Source: Acinetobacter lwoffii
GTDB taxonomy: Bacteria; Pseudomonadota; Gammaproteobacteria; Pseudomonadales; Moraxellaceae
Direction of reading: 5' to 3'
Length of the DNA: 45,476 bases
Assembly (NCBI RefSeq): GCF_024129355.1
Contig: NZ_JAMXXP010000025.1
Coordinates: 1-45,476, forward strand
The position numbers and the translations under genes are program-made. This document shows positions 8,371 to 19,962 of this stretch, one piece after another (the stretch's first letter is position 1; every line of letters begins with the position of its first letter). The notes beneath the pieces are model-generated. The model saw only the letters and a program-made list of their open reading frames with translations, made no database searches and was not told the origin of the DNA.

Positions 8371-9000
8371 TTAAATATTGCGTGGCTGATCAGAAAATTC
8401 CGAATTTTTCAGCATATACTCGATTTCTTCTTTGGCCGCCGCACGCATTTTTTCACGCAGTGCATTGACGGTCTGTTCAATCACGGTTTCTGCCTCAAGT
8501 TCCAGACGTAAACGCACACTTTCTAATTCGGATAAAATGCTCTGGTCCTCAATCTGGATGCGACCTCTGGCAAAATCAAAAGTCGTCTCAGGATTTTTTG
8601 CATAACGTGCGACATAGTGCTGCACTTCAGTCTCTAGATGCGTCTTTATTTCAGCAAGCGCCTGACTTTGTTCGCTAAATTTGCGCTGTTCCTCATGACG
8701 TAGCTGTTCCTGATAGGCCTTTTCTTCGGCACGTTTCTCGGCCAAGGCTTTTTCAAGCGCGAGCTGTTTACGAATACGGGCTTCTTCAATCAATTCGGCC
8801 TTGCGCTGCGCATAGGCAGCTTCGATCTTGCGATCAGATTCCTGTTGCAAGCGCTGGTCGCGATTCTGCCATTCTTCCAAAGACGTTTCTGGCTTTAAAA
8901 TATCGCAGATCCGAGAGAGGTCATCGATAAAGGTCTGACGTACAGCTTCCGGTACATTTAACCAGCGCTGTTTAAAATCGGGACCTACATTTAATGCCAC
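8371..9000 (-). CDS. Conserved hypothetical coiled-coil protein in the pepA-holC operon
   Basis: I do not recognise a named family. The 209-residue protein has a folded-looking N-terminus (FKQRWLNVPEAVRQTFIDDL). A long charged helix (about residues 50-120) is rich in Glu, Lys, Arg, Ala and Gln with heptad character, and a second amphipathic helical region runs from 145 to 195. There is no signal peptide or membrane segment, so it is probably cytoplasmic. It starts at GTG (9000), supported by AAGGAG 6-7 nt upstream; the ATG-like alternatives are far inside. It follows holC by 26 nt on the same strand, the position held by valS in E. coli. A structural or DNA-polymerase-linked role would be guesswork. 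Confidence 0.75.
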   Translation of the reverse strand: MALNVGPDFKQRWLNVPEAVRQTFIDDLSRICDILKPETSLEEWQNRDQRLQQESDRKIEAAYAQRKAELIEEARIRKQLALEKALAEKRAEEKAYQEQLRHEEQRKFSEQSQALAEIKTHLETEVQHYVARYAKNPETTFDFARGRIQIEDQSILSELESVRLRLELEAETVIEQTVNALREKMRAAAKEEIEYMLKNSEFSDQPRNI

Positions 9001-9026
9001 GTGCCTCTCCTTGTGGATGATATCGG

Positions 9027-10884
<1,858 letters not shown>

Positions 10885-11031
10885 TCACGCCTGTCTAGAT
10901 GGGTAAATCATTCAGTCATTGAAACATTTATCTGAATAGATTTTCAATGGGCAGGGCGGCCTAGGTTTTATATTTTTGCTATTCGGGTAAACTAGCACTC
11001 GTTTTATGGACCTTATTTTGGAAGAATTAAT

Positions 11032-12132
11032 TTGATTATTCGGCGTTATCTGGTCAAGCAAGTTGTCTCGACATCCTTGGTGGTGATTGCCTTATTGACC
11101 TTGATCATGATGGGCGGTCGACTGATCAAGTATTTTGGTGTCGCGGCGCAAGGCCGTCTGGATGCAGGCATTTTATTTAGCATTATTGGCTATCGTTTGC
11201 CTGAATTCTTAACCCTGATTCTTCCGCTCGGTTTCTTTATTGGACTGATGCTGGTGTTTGGCCGTTTATATGTCGATCATGAAATGGCTGTAATGAATGG
11301 CAGTGGCGTCAGTCGGCATCAATTGGCGCGTCTACTGGTGCCGATGACCCTGGTGTTTTTGATTGCTCAGGCCGGATTGATGCTGTGGGCTGCGCCGTGG
11401 GGCATTCGCCAGTTTGAAGCCCTGACCACCAGTCAGGCGGTACGTACCGGCTTTGACTTGGTGAGACCGAAAGAATTTATCTCCTCTGGGCCCTATACCA
11501 TTTATGCCGGTGACCTGTCAGAAGACCGTAAAAATTTAAAAGATATTTTCTTTTATCAGCGTGCGGAAAAAGAAGGCAAACCGGATGTGATGATTCTAGC
11601 GCAGGAAGCCACCCGAATTGAGGTACCGAATGATGCTGCCAATGTGGTGGATCTGGTCCAAGGTCGCCGTTATGAGATCTATCCGGGCACACCGCAATAT
11701 ACCCAAGCTGAATTTGAAAGCTATCGTCTGCGCTTAGAAAGCGATGAAGAAGCGCAATTTGCCAGTACTGAAGTTGAAGCCTTACCGACCTCGCAATTGT
11801 GGCAGAACCGTCAGGATCCTGTAGTGGCCAGTGAGCTGGGCTGGCGGGTGTTTGTTCCTTTTGCGATTCTGATTGCCCTGATTCTGGCTGTGGCATTGTC
11901 CGAAGTGAGCCCACGACAGGGTCGTTATCTCAAGTTATTTCCTGCTCTCATGATCTTTGCCAGTCTGATTGTAGCCTTGATGGCAGTGAAGACCCGGATC
12001 AGTAAAGAAGAAATGGGAATATGGGCCTATCCATTGATCCTGATTGCCTATGCAATTGCGGGTGCCTTGTTCTCACGTAAACAGAAATTAGGTCCAAAAA
12101 TCAAGAAACAGATTCAGCGAGTGAGGTCTTAA
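11032..12132 (+). CDS. lptF: LPS export ABC transporter permease LptF
   Basis: A 366-residue permease beginning MIIRRYLVKQVVSTSLVV, with three membrane helices in the first 130 residues, a periplasmic beta-jellyroll domain (about 135-265) and three C-terminal helices. LptF with LptG and LptB2 extracts lipopolysaccharide or lipooligosaccharide from the inner membrane and feeds the Lpt bridge. The start is TTG at 11032, supported by GGAAG a few bases upstream; no ATG fits the conserved N-terminus. lptG follows after 2 nt. The divergent position next to pepA is the common gammaproteobacterial layout. Confidence 0.94.
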   Translation: MIIRRYLVKQVVSTSLVVIALLTLIMMGGRLIKYFGVAAQGRLDAGILFSIIGYRLPEFLTLILPLGFFIGLMLVFGRLYVDHEMAVMNGSGVSRHQLARLLVPMTLVFLIAQAGLMLWAAPWGIRQFEALTTSQAVRTGFDLVRPKEFISSGPYTIYAGDLSEDRKNLKDIFFYQRAEKEGKPDVMILAQEATRIEVPNDAANVVDLVQGRRYEIYPGTPQYTQAEFESYRLRLESDEEAQFASTEVEALPTSQLWQNRQDPVVASELGWRVFVPFAILIALILAVALSEVSPRQGRYLKLFPALMIFASLIVALMAVKTRISKEEMGIWAYPLILIAYAIAGALFSRKQKLGPKIKKQIQRVRS

Positions 12133-12134
12133 CA

Positions 12135-13205
12135 ATGTTGGCACGTCGTATAGTTGCAAAACATGTGACCCAAACCACTGCGCTGGCGATGCTGGGTGCA
12201 ACCGCAGTATTGGCAGGTTTACAGGTATTATTTACTTATCTGGGTGAGCTTGGCTCGCTCAAAGATGGTTATGGTGCCTGGGATGCCTTGAAATATGTGC
12301 TTTGGGGCGCACCAAACTATTTATATGAAATCCTGCCGATTTCTGCACTGATTGGTGCTGTCCTAGGTCTTGGTACATTAGCCTCGAATAGCGAGCTGAT
12401 TGTGATGCGTTCGGTCGGCGTGAGCTTATGGCGCATTGTCGGCTGGGTCATCCGTTCGGCACTGTTGTTGGTGGTGTTGTCATTTGCCCTGAGCGAGTGG
12501 GTCATTCCTTATACCAATGAACAGGCCAAAAGCGTCAAGAGTGCCAGTAAAGCCGCTCAGCTCGGTGAAGTGCGTGGTTACTGGACTCGGGAAGGGCAGC
12601 GCTTTATTTATATCGATTATGCTAACTCGCAAGGCCAGCTGAAAAATGTGCAGATGCTGGACTTTGACCAGAACTATCGTTTGCGCGGTACCTTACAGGC
12701 AGATCAGGGGCAATTCGTTAAAGATGGTTCCTGGACACTGGACAATACAGAGCAGTTCGATATTTTACAAAATGGCAATGCCACGTTGGTTAAGCAACAA
12801 CAGCAACCTTTAGCGCTGGCATTGCAGCCCAAATATGTACATATGGTGACGATTGATCCTGAAGATTTATCGCCTAGCCAACTAGTGAGCTTTATGAGCT
12901 ATATGCATGAATACAGCCAGGTACCGAAAACCTATCAGCTGGCCTTCTGGCAAAAACTTGGTTCGCCTTTTGCCCTGATTGCACTAGTAGTGATTGCCTG
13001 TTCATTTATCTTCGGGCCGTTGCGTCAGCAATCCATGGGTTTCCGTCTGGTGATTGCCTTATTTGCCGGACTAGGTTTCTTCTATCTGCAGGATTTCCTC
13101 GGCTATGCCAGTCTGATTTATGCACCATCTCCGGCCTGGTTCGTGTTTATTCCGATTCTGATCATGTTCGGCATCGGCGGATACTTGCTGCATCGGGCGC
13201 GCTAA
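12135..13205 (+). CDS. lptG: LPS export ABC transporter permease LptG
   Basis: A 356-residue partner permease (MLARRIVAKHVTQTTALAML) with the same topology: N-terminal helices, a periplasmic domain holding GYWTREGQRFIYIDYA, and C-terminal helices with FGPLRQQSMGFRLVIALF, the cytoplasmic coupling region to LptB. It forms the LptB2FG heterodimer with the product of lptF, which ends 2 nt upstream. Its spacing implies one transcript. A hairpin with a T run follows the stop codon. Confidence 0.94.
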   Translation: MLARRIVAKHVTQTTALAMLGATAVLAGLQVLFTYLGELGSLKDGYGAWDALKYVLWGAPNYLYEILPISALIGAVLGLGTLASNSELIVMRSVGVSLWRIVGWVIRSALLLVVLSFALSEWVIPYTNEQAKSVKSASKAAQLGEVRGYWTREGQRFIYIDYANSQGQLKNVQMLDFDQNYRLRGTLQADQGQFVKDGSWTLDNTEQFDILQNGNATLVKQQQQPLALALQPKYVHMVTIDPEDLSPSQLVSFMSYMHEYSQVPKTYQLAFWQKLGSPFALIALVVIACSFIFGPLRQQSMGFRLVIALFAGLGFFYLQDFLGYASLIYAPSPAWFVFIPILIMFGIGGYLLHRAR

Positions 13206-13238
13206 GGCACAGGAAAATAGAACAAATCAATCATCATG

Positions 13239-13276
13239 AGAGGCTTAAACCATATACGGGTCATGGCCTCTTTTTA
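13239..13276 (+). terminator. Probable terminator after lptG
   Basis: Outer arms AGAGG/CCTCT and inner CCAT/ATGG form an interrupted hairpin followed by five T residues, 33 nt after lptG. The stem is imperfect, so confidence is moderate. The gpmI promoter must lie between here and 13329. Confidence 0.55.
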
Positions 13277-13329
13277 TAAACTTCGCTAAAATAGAGCGAT
13301 TAATTCGTAGACGAACAGAGTATTTCATT

Positions 13330-14877
13330 ATGACGGATGCAACTGCTGGCAAAATCCCTCACGTTTTGGTGATTATGGATGGTGTGGGTCATCGCGAAGC
13401 GGTCGAAGACAATGCGTTTTTAGCAGCTAAACGACCAAATTTAACTGCGATACAGGACAAGCATCCGCATGGTTTGATCTCGGGTTCAGGTGAAGATGTC
13501 GGCCTGCCGGATGGCCAGATGGGTAACTCTGAAGTTGGACATATGAACCTCGGTGCAGGTCGTGTGCTGTATCAGGACTTTACCCGAATTACCAAAGACA
13601 TTCGTACGGGCGACTTCTTTGAACATGAAGTTCTGGTCGATGCGATTGAGAAAGCCAAAGCTGCAGGTGGGGCAGTACATTTGCTTGGCCTTTTGTCTAA
13701 AGGTGGTGTGCACTCCCATGAAGATCATATTGTGGCGATGGCAGAGCTAGCGCTAAAACGCGGTGCGCAAGTCTATTTACATGCATTCTTAGATGGTCGT
13801 GATACGCCGCCTAAAAGCGCACAACCTTCTTTAGAAAAACTCGATGCCTTATTCGCTCAATATCCAGGTCAAGGTCGTATTGCCACCATGATCGGCCGTT
13901 ATTTTGCCATGGATCGTGACAACCGTTGGGATCGTGTTGAACAGGCCTATCGCTTGTTGACTGAAGGTGAAGCGGTTCGTACAGCTGCTAGCGCAGTTGA
14001 AGGTCTCGAACAAGCCTATGCCGCAGATGAGTCTGACGAATTTGTTAAAGCCACCCGTATTGGCGAGCTGGCAAAAATCCAGGATGGTGACAGCGTTGTA
14101 TTCATGAACTTCCGTGCCGATCGTGCCCGTGAATTGACTCGCGCATTTGTAGAAAAAGACTTTACTGGTTTCGAGCGCAAAGTCGTGCCGAATTTGGCGA
14201 AGTTTGTCATGCTGACGCGTTATCAAGCCACGATTGATGCACCTGTAGCGTATATGCCTGAAGCGTTGAAAAACTCGATTGGTGAATACTTATCTGATTT
14301 GGGTAAAACACAGCTGCGCATTGCGGAAACAGAAAAGTATGCGCATGTGACTTTCTTCTTCAGCGGCGGCCGTGAAGATGAATACCCAGGTGAAAAACGT
14401 ATCCTGATTCCATCGCCAAACGTAGCCACTTATGACCTTAAACCGGAAATGAGTGCTTATGAAGTGACTGATGAGCTGGTGGCTGCGATCAATTCAGGTG
14501 AATTTGACCTGCTGGTGGTGAACTTTGCCAATGGTGATATGGTCGGTCATACGGGTGTATTCGATGCTGCGGTGAAAGCTGTTGAAGCGGTTGATACCTG
14601 TTTGGGCCGGGTTTATGAAGCGGTAATGGCGCAAAAAGGTCATATGATTGTGACTGCCGATCATGGTAACGTAGAGCAGATGCAGGACTATCACAGTGGT
14701 CAGGTACATACTCAGCATACCACTGAATTGGTTCCGTTTATTTATGTCGGCCCAACTCAGGCCACGATCGCAGAAGGCGGTGTATTGGCAGATGTCGCAC
14801 CGACTTTATTAAGTCTGATGCAAGTTCCGGTACCTGCTGAAATGCAAGGTCGTAACCTGATTCAGCTTGATGCATAA
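13330..14877 (+). CDS. gpmI: 2,3-bisphosphoglycerate-independent phosphoglycerate mutase
   Basis: The 515-residue enzyme interconverts 3- and 2-phosphoglycerate in glycolysis and gluconeogenesis using two manganese ions. Visible signatures are VIMDGVGH near residues 14-21 (metal Asp), the phospho-acceptor serine in [17 protein letters not shown] (Ser67), [11 protein letters not shown] near 150, the [15 protein letters not shown] loop, and the C-terminal [13 protein letters not shown] and [10 protein letters not shown] metal sites. Length and motif order match the alkaline-phosphatase-superfamily iPGAM. It is monocistronic or loosely linked to the S41 protease gene 30 nt downstream. Confidence 0.96.
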   Translation: MTDATAGKIPHVLVIMDGVGHREAVEDNAFLAAKRPNLTAIQDKHPHGLISGSGEDVGLPDGQMGNSEVGHMNLGAGRVLYQDFTRITKDIRTGDFFEHEVLVDAIEKAKAAGGAVHLLGLLSKGGVHSHEDHIVAMAELALKRGAQVYLHAFLDGRDTPPKSAQPSLEKLDALFAQYPGQGRIATMIGRYFAMDRDNRWDRVEQAYRLLTEGEAVRTAASAVEGLEQAYAADESDEFVKATRIGELAKIQDGDSVVFMNFRADRARELTRAFVEKDFTGFERKVVPNLAKFVMLTRYQATIDAPVAYMPEALKNSIGEYLSDLGKTQLRIAETEKYAHVTFFFSGGREDEYPGEKRILIPSPNVATYDLKPEMSAYEVTDELVAAINSGEFDLLVVNFANGDMVGHTGVFDAAVKAVEAVDTCLGRVYEAVMAQKGHMIVTADHGNVEQMQDYHSGQVHTQHTTELVPFIYVGPTQATIAEGGVLADVAPTLLSLMQVPVPAEMQGRNLIQLDA

Positions 14878-14907
14878 TTTTCGATAAAATTCTAAAAAGG
14901 TCAAAGA

Positions 14908-16080
14908 ATGGCAAGAACACGCTGGAAGTCTGTTGTAATACCATGCTTACTGATGTGTTTGAGTCATTCAGCTTGGGGTGCGGGTCCAAATGAGCCCGCA
15001 TTCGATGATATGGAAATGGATGGGCAGGTCTATTCTGAAATTCCTGTGGCATCCATTCAGGAATTCGTACAAATTTATGGCATTGTGAAAGACAATTATA
15101 TTCAAGATAAAAATGACGATGCCTTGTTTCAACAGGCCATTCAGGGGCTGGTCAGTGGTTTAGACCGCTATTCCCGCTATTTGTCGCCTGAAGATTATAA
15201 GCAGCTGCGTGAATATACCGAAGGTGATCTGGCCAGCATTGATTTTGATCTGCAATTTGACCCGCGGATGAAGCAATGGGTGGTTCAGGGCTTGAATGCC
15301 GATGCAGATTCAGCCAAGCAGGGACTGCGTAATGGCGTCACTGTTTATAAAATTGACGATCAGGTATTAAGTAGCCTGAATCAGGAACAAGTCCGGCAGT
15401 TATTGAGCGGAGCCGTTGGCTCTACGCTCATGATTCAGCTCTCCCCGCAAAGTCCGGCCGTTCGTCTGGTCCGCAATACCAAACTGGATACTGAAATTAA
15501 ATCGAGCCTGCACAATAATCAGGTACTGGTATTGCAGGTCAAGGTTTTTCAGCAAGATACTGCCAATGAAATCAAGCGCCTGATTGAAAGTTATGCCGAC
15601 AAGCGCCTAAAAGCCGTGCTATTTGATTTACGCAATAATCCCGGTGGCTTACTCTCGGCCGCAGTTGAATCTGCCGATTTATTTTTGAATCAGGGCGTGA
15701 TTGTATCGACCAAAAGCCGTGCTGAAGGCAACCAGCAATTTCAGGCCTTGCCGAGTTTTGAGTTCCAGAATCTGAAAGTTGGGGTGCTGATTAACAACCG
15801 CTCTGCTTCTGCAGCAGAAGTGTTTACTGCAGCCCTGAAAGAACATAACCGTGCCTGGGTGGTCGGAGAAAAGAGCTATGGCAAAGGCGTAGTACAGAAA
15901 CTTTTTCCTTTAAGCAATGGTTCGGCTTTACAGATGACGGTATCGCAATACTTTAGCCCAAGTGGCCAGATGATTGAAGGGCGGGGCATACAGCCGCATT
16001 TCAACTATCCGTTTAAGCAGGAAATGCGTGAGGAGAGCTATCTGGAACATGTTACAGATTTACTGCTCCTGCAAAAATAA
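14908..16080 (+). CDS. S41-family carboxy-terminal processing protease
   Basis: A 390-residue secreted or periplasmic serine protease with a signal peptide (cleavage probably after AWG, near residue 24), a CTP-type N-terminal helical domain, a shortened PDZ region (about 105-185) and the S41 catalytic core. The dyad is Ser301 (NNRSASAAE) and Lys326 (SYGKGVVQ), with LFDLRNNPGGLL at about 238-249. The spacing of 25 residues equals that in E. coli Tsp. CtpA-type proteases trim envelope proteins and peptidoglycan hydrolases. The ATG follows AAAAAGGTCAAAGA. Its stop abuts the pilR stop of the opposite strand with no gap, so transcription may overlap. The substrate is unknown. Confidence 0.9.
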   Translation: MARTRWKSVVIPCLLMCLSHSAWGAGPNEPAFDDMEMDGQVYSEIPVASIQEFVQIYGIVKDNYIQDKNDDALFQQAIQGLVSGLDRYSRYLSPEDYKQLREYTEGDLASIDFDLQFDPRMKQWVVQGLNADADSAKQGLRNGVTVYKIDDQVLSSLNQEQVRQLLSGAVGSTLMIQLSPQSPAVRLVRNTKLDTEIKSSLHNNQVLVLQVKVFQQDTANEIKRLIESYADKRLKAVLFDLRNNPGGLLSAAVESADLFLNQGVIVSTKSRAEGNQQFQALPSFEFQNLKVGVLINNRSASAAEVFTAALKEHNRAWVVGEKSYGKGVVQKLFPLSNGSALQMTVSQYFSPSGQMIEGRGIQPHFNYPFKQEMREESYLEHVTDLLLLQK

Positions 16081-17505
16081 TTATTCATCTTCTTCGGTAT
16101 CCAGTCCGAACTTTTTCAAGCGATAGCGCAGGGAACGGAACGACATGCCGAGTTTTTTGGCGGCCAGTGTCCGGTTCCAGTGGGTCAGATTCAGCGCATT
16201 GAGTAAAATTTCTTTCTCGACCTTTTCCAAAAACAGCTCTAAACCCTCTTCAGGCAGCTTTTTAGGTGCAATCAGGGTTTCGGTCGCAATGATCTCGCTG
16301 GTGAGCGTATTCATCTCCTGAGGGCTGTTTAGCGCCTGACGCAGCGGTGCACTCTGCAAATGCTGAAGATCAATCCGCTCTTCATCACTTAAAGTAATTG
16401 CGCGTTCCATAATATTACGCAATTCACGCACATTACCTGGATAATATTGTCCCAATAAGAAATCTTTGCTACGTTCGGTCAGTTTTTTATTGGGAATGCC
16501 CCATTCCTGGCAAATCTTCTGAATGAAATGTTCGGCCAATAGCAGAATATCCTGACCGCGTTCACGTAATGGCGGTAAAGTCAGATCCATTACATGAATA
16601 CGGAAATATAAATCCTGACGGAATTTGCCTTGTTGCACCAAGGCTTCCAGATCCTGATGCGTGGCACTGATCACACGGAAATCCACATCAATTTCGGTAT
16701 CCGAACCGAGTGGACGAATACGTTTTTCCTGTACGGCACGTAACAATTTGACCTGCATAGAAAGCGGTAATTCTGCAATTTCATCCAGAAACAGACTGCC
16801 ACCATGGGCAGATTGAATCAGTCCCTGTTTGTCCTGAGCAGCGCCGGTAAAGCTGCCTTTCTTATGCCCAAACAGTTCGCTTTCCATCAACTCAGTCGGA
16901 ATGGCGCCACAGTTAATCGCAATAAAAGGACCTTCATTGCGGTTACTCAGGCGATGGACCAGATTGGCCACGACTTCCTTACCTGTGCCTGATTCACCAG
17001 TGATAAAAACCGGGGCTTGTGAGCGGGCAATTTTTTGTAAGGTAATGCGTAATTGCTGAATTGGCATGGATTGTCCAATCAGCATTTTATGTTCGAGCGC
17101 ATCATTCGGATTATTATGCGAATAATCCACCGGTTTATTCAGGGCTTTTTGTAAGAGCTGTTCCAGATGTTTCTGATTAATCGGTTTACTGACAAAATCA
17201 AAGGCCCCGGCTTTGAGCGCAGCAATGGCGATTTCCATGTTGCCATAGGCGGTCAGAACCGCGACTGGAAGTGCCGGGTAAAGATTGCCAATCCAGTCCA
17301 GTAACTCCAAACCATTGCCATCGGGAAGGTTTAGGTCGGTCAGACAGGCATCATATTGATGATTGGCAAGGCATTTTTTAGCGTCTTCCAAACGATGGGC
17401 AATGTGCGTGCGAATTCCCATGCGCAGCAATGACATTTGCATGAGGGTACATAAATCTTCCTCATCATCCACCAAGAGCACCAGTGGTTGTTGTTCCCCA
17501 TTCAT
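16081..17505 (-). CDS. pilR: Sigma-54-dependent response regulator PilR
   Basis: The 474-residue NtrC-type activator has a receiver domain (acidic pair 13-14, phospho-Asp57, Lys107) and a AAA+ domain with Walker A GESGTGKE (170-177) and the sigma-54 contact loop GSFTGA (217-222). A Fis-type helix-turn-helix lies at the C-terminus (WNRTLAAKKLGMSFRSLRYR). PilR with PilS activates pilA transcription with RpoN. I start at the ATG at 17505 (MNGEQQP), preceded by AAGGAAG and 14 nt past the pilS stop. A longer in-frame reading would run through the end of pilS. pilA is not in this window. Confidence 0.93.
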   Translation of the reverse strand: MNGEQQPLVLLVDDEEDLCTLMQMSLLRMGIRTHIAHRLEDAKKCLANHQYDACLTDLNLPDGNGLELLDWIGNLYPALPVAVLTAYGNMEIAIAALKAGAFDFVSKPINQKHLEQLLQKALNKPVDYSHNNPNDALEHKMLIGQSMPIQQLRITLQKIARSQAPVFITGESGTGKEVVANLVHRLSNRNEGPFIAINCGAIPTELMESELFGHKKGSFTGAAQDKQGLIQSAHGGSLFLDEIAELPLSMQVKLLRAVQEKRIRPLGSDTEIDVDFRVISATHQDLEALVQQGKFRQDLYFRIHVMDLTLPPLRERGQDILLLAEHFIQKICQEWGIPNKKLTERSKDFLLGQYYPGNVRELRNIMERAITLSDEERIDLQHLQSAPLRQALNSPQEMNTLTSEIIATETLIAPKKLPEEGLELFLEKVEKEILLNALNLTHWNRTLAAKKLGMSFRSLRYRLKKFGLDTEEDE

Positions 17506-17519
17506 CTTCCTTGACCCCT

Positions 17520-19085
17520 TTAAAGCGTAATACGTTGACAGCTGATGCGAAAGCATGCGCCCTGTTCTTGTTGTATATAGTTTAATTGTGCCTGATTTGC
17601 TTCGCAAAAACTATGTGATAAATACAATCCTAATCCGGTACCACTAATCGATGTGCTAAAAAAGGGTTTAAACAATAAGGCCTGATCATGTACGGCTACG
17701 CCAGAGCCAAAATCCCGTACATCAATCCAGACCCGATGTTCATAAGGATGCACATTCAGCTGAATATAGGCTGCATCTGCTGAATTGTGACGAATGGCAT
17801 TACGAATCAGATTAATCAGGATTTGCCGGAATTGTGCTTCATCAAACTGAATCACTAGCGGGATATCAATATTAAATTGAATCTGATCGCGAATATCGGC
17901 CAGATCTTCCTGGATAAATAACGGGATAAATTCATTGAGATGAATCGGTATCGGGTGGGTTTCTTTATTTTTGACCATATTCAGCGTGTCCTGAATAATC
18001 CGGTCAATCCGGGTCGCCTGTCGGCCAATCATCTGCTGGAGTAGCTGTTGCTGTTCAGTTTCTGAGTCCAGATACAAATCATTGGCCTGCACAATGGCCG
18101 CCAAGGGGTTACGAATTTCATGGGCAATACTGGCTGAGAGTTGACCCAGTGCAGCAAGTTTAAGTTGCTGCACCTGCTGATTCAGTTTTTTGGCATCCTG
18201 TAACACCAGTAGCATTAGAGTCTGATGCGGCACAATCAGTTTTTGCACCTGCACATGAATATTATAGCGACTTTGATGGGATTCAAACTGAAAGCGCTCA
18301 CCATTTTCTAGCGTTTCAAAATGGATCAGTTCAAATAAATCTGGCTGTGATTGAGATAAAGTAAATTTCTCATGGCCGTATTTGGACTCAATTCCAAGAA
18401 GATTACAGGCGGCAGGATTACTGAGTACCACATGATAGTTTTCATCCAGAACCAGATAACCGGTTTCAATCTGTTCCAGAATATAGCGGTTAATATTCTG
18501 TAAGCGATGCAGTTCCAGCGATTGAGAAAAATTCAAATTTTCCAGAATCTGAAAACGGCGCACGGCAATTTGTCCAGTGCCATAAACCACAAAAAACAAA
18601 AAGGCCAGCAGGGCGCTATTACTGATATTGCTGAGTGAAGAAAACGCAAAAATACTGCCGATAAAATGCTGATAAATAACACTAATGACTGCAATGAGGG
18701 TGACGACCAAGGCCTTTTTTGCATCTAATAATAAAGATGCAGAAAAGATAGTAATCACAAACAGCAGCCCAATTTGCAGATTAGGACCGTCGCTCGCCAA
18801 AGTCAGCAAACTTAAAACGCAGACATCGCTAAAGAAAATCATAATCAGCTGCGGCTGGATCAGGCGTCTGATCCATTTCAGCACAAACAGCTGTACGGTA
18901 TTGATCGCAACCCCGATTCCCAGTGCATAATAATACAGCTGCGGGTATTGATAATCGGTGGTGAGTTCGGGGTAGGTCAGCAGAAAAATCAGTAACAAAC
19001 CGGTGCTGATCAGCAGACGATAAGCGCTGTACCAGATACCGAGATGGTATTGATTCAGTTCAGCATAGTTTTTTTGTTGTGCCAT
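17520..19085 (-). CDS. pilS: Sensor histidine kinase PilS
   Basis: About 521 residues: six N-terminal membrane helices (up to residue 170), a PAS domain (about 200-300), a HisKA domain with SIAHEIRNPLAA (phospho-His near 322) and an HATPase domain (NLIRNAIRHN, DVRDFGSGV, GTGLGLYLS). In the family, PilS phosphorylates PilR and responds to pilin levels in the membrane. The ATG at 19085 gives MAQQKNY; a GTG at 19091 is a possible alternative. Neither has a clear ribosome-binding site. The gene lies between gacA (gap about 20 nt) and pilR on the same strand, so the three may be cotranscribed. Confidence 0.92.
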   Translation of the reverse strand: MAQQKNYAELNQYHLGIWYSAYRLLISTGLLLIFLLTYPELTTDYQYPQLYYYALGIGVAINTVQLFVLKWIRRLIQPQLIMIFFSDVCVLSLLTLASDGPNLQIGLLFVITIFSASLLLDAKKALVVTLIAVISVIYQHFIGSIFAFSSLSNISNSALLAFLFFVVYGTGQIAVRRFQILENLNFSQSLELHRLQNINRYILEQIETGYLVLDENYHVVLSNPAACNLLGIESKYGHEKFTLSQSQPDLFELIHFETLENGERFQFESHQSRYNIHVQVQKLIVPHQTLMLLVLQDAKKLNQQVQQLKLAALGQLSASIAHEIRNPLAAIVQANDLYLDSETEQQQLLQQMIGRQATRIDRIIQDTLNMVKNKETHPIPIHLNEFIPLFIQEDLADIRDQIQFNIDIPLVIQFDEAQFRQILINLIRNAIRHNSADAAYIQLNVHPYEHRVWIDVRDFGSGVAVHDQALLFKPFFSTSISGTGLGLYLSHSFCEANQAQLNYIQQEQGACFRISCQRITL

Positions 19086-19107
19086 ATGCACCGGAAATCG
19101 TTAAAAG

Positions 19108-19743
19108 CTAAGGTTTAATGAGTCCATAGCGCATGGCCAGATGAGTCAGTTTAACATCGCTATCGATATTCAGTTTTTCAAAAATACGGTAACGATAAGT
19201 ATTCACGGTTTTAACACTCACAAAGAGCTTGTCGGCAATTTCCTGAGCGCTGATACAATTCACGACCATCATCGCGACTTGCATTTCACGTTCTGACAAT
19301 GCATCAAAAGGCGATTGTTGTGTATCAGAAAGGTAAGAGCTTGCTAACTGTTCCGCAATGTCTGCACTGAAATATTTGCCGCCTTGCATGACTTTGTTAA
19401 TCGCACGGACCATTTCCGAAATCGGGGCCCCTTTGGTGATATAACCTTTGGCACCGGCTTTCAATAACAGGGACGGATAAGGCTCTTCTGCCAGACCGCT
19501 GACCGCTAGAACTTTGGTTTCCGGCGCACTCTGAAGTAGACGGCGCGTGGTTTCTACGCCGCCAATGCCCGGCATATTTACATCTAACAAAACTACATTA
19601 GGATGATGTTGACGAACCAGAGAGATCGCTTCTTCACCAGATTCAGCTTGTCCAATTACCTGAACCTCCGCATGGTCTTCTAGCATTCTGCAAATTCCAG
19701 TACGAACTAATTCATGGTCGTCCACAACTAAAACTGTGATCAC
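19108..19743 (-). CDS. gacA: Response regulator GacA (LuxR/FixJ type)
   Basis: The 211-residue protein has an N-terminal receiver (VVDDHELVR, phospho-Asp54 in VVLLDVNMPG) and a LuxR-type helix-turn-helix (about 145-205: LSEREMQVAMMVV, ISAQEIADKLFVSVKTVNTY). GacA is the partner of the GacS hybrid kinase. In Acinetobacter GacSA is known to influence motility, biofilm formation, virulence and phenylacetate catabolism. The GGGAGAG before ATG 19743 is a good ribosome-binding site. gacS is not present here, and pilS follows about 20 nt downstream. The assignment over UvrY-like paralogues rests on full-length similarity as I recall it. Confidence 0.88.
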   Translation of the reverse strand: MITVLVVDDHELVRTGICRMLEDHAEVQVIGQAESGEEAISLVRQHHPNVVLLDVNMPGIGGVETTRRLLQSAPETKVLAVSGLAEEPYPSLLLKAGAKGYITKGAPISEMVRAINKVMQGGKYFSADIAEQLASSYLSDTQQSPFDALSEREMQVAMMVVNCISAQEIADKLFVSVKTVNTYRYRIFEKLNIDSDVKLTHLAMRYGLIKP

Positions 19744-19962
19744 CTACGCTCTCCCTCTGTTAAAAAAATCATTTTTTTGTTACATAAAGCAAAATAAGCT
19801 TGCAATGAAAGTACAAAATTAGCAATCCTATTCGCAAGATTAAATCTGAAACTTATCACACAGTGTCAAGAACAAAAAATGTTCGGCATTGTGTTTAAAT
19901 GTAAGGCATATTAGAGGTAATACGCAAATCAATCTTACCTCTGTTAGTTGAGTGAAGGAATA

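Noticed and set aside
17506..17607. Extended PilR start overlapping pilS
   Set aside because: The overlapping 34 residues do not resemble a receiver domain, and AAGGAAG marks the ATG at 17505.
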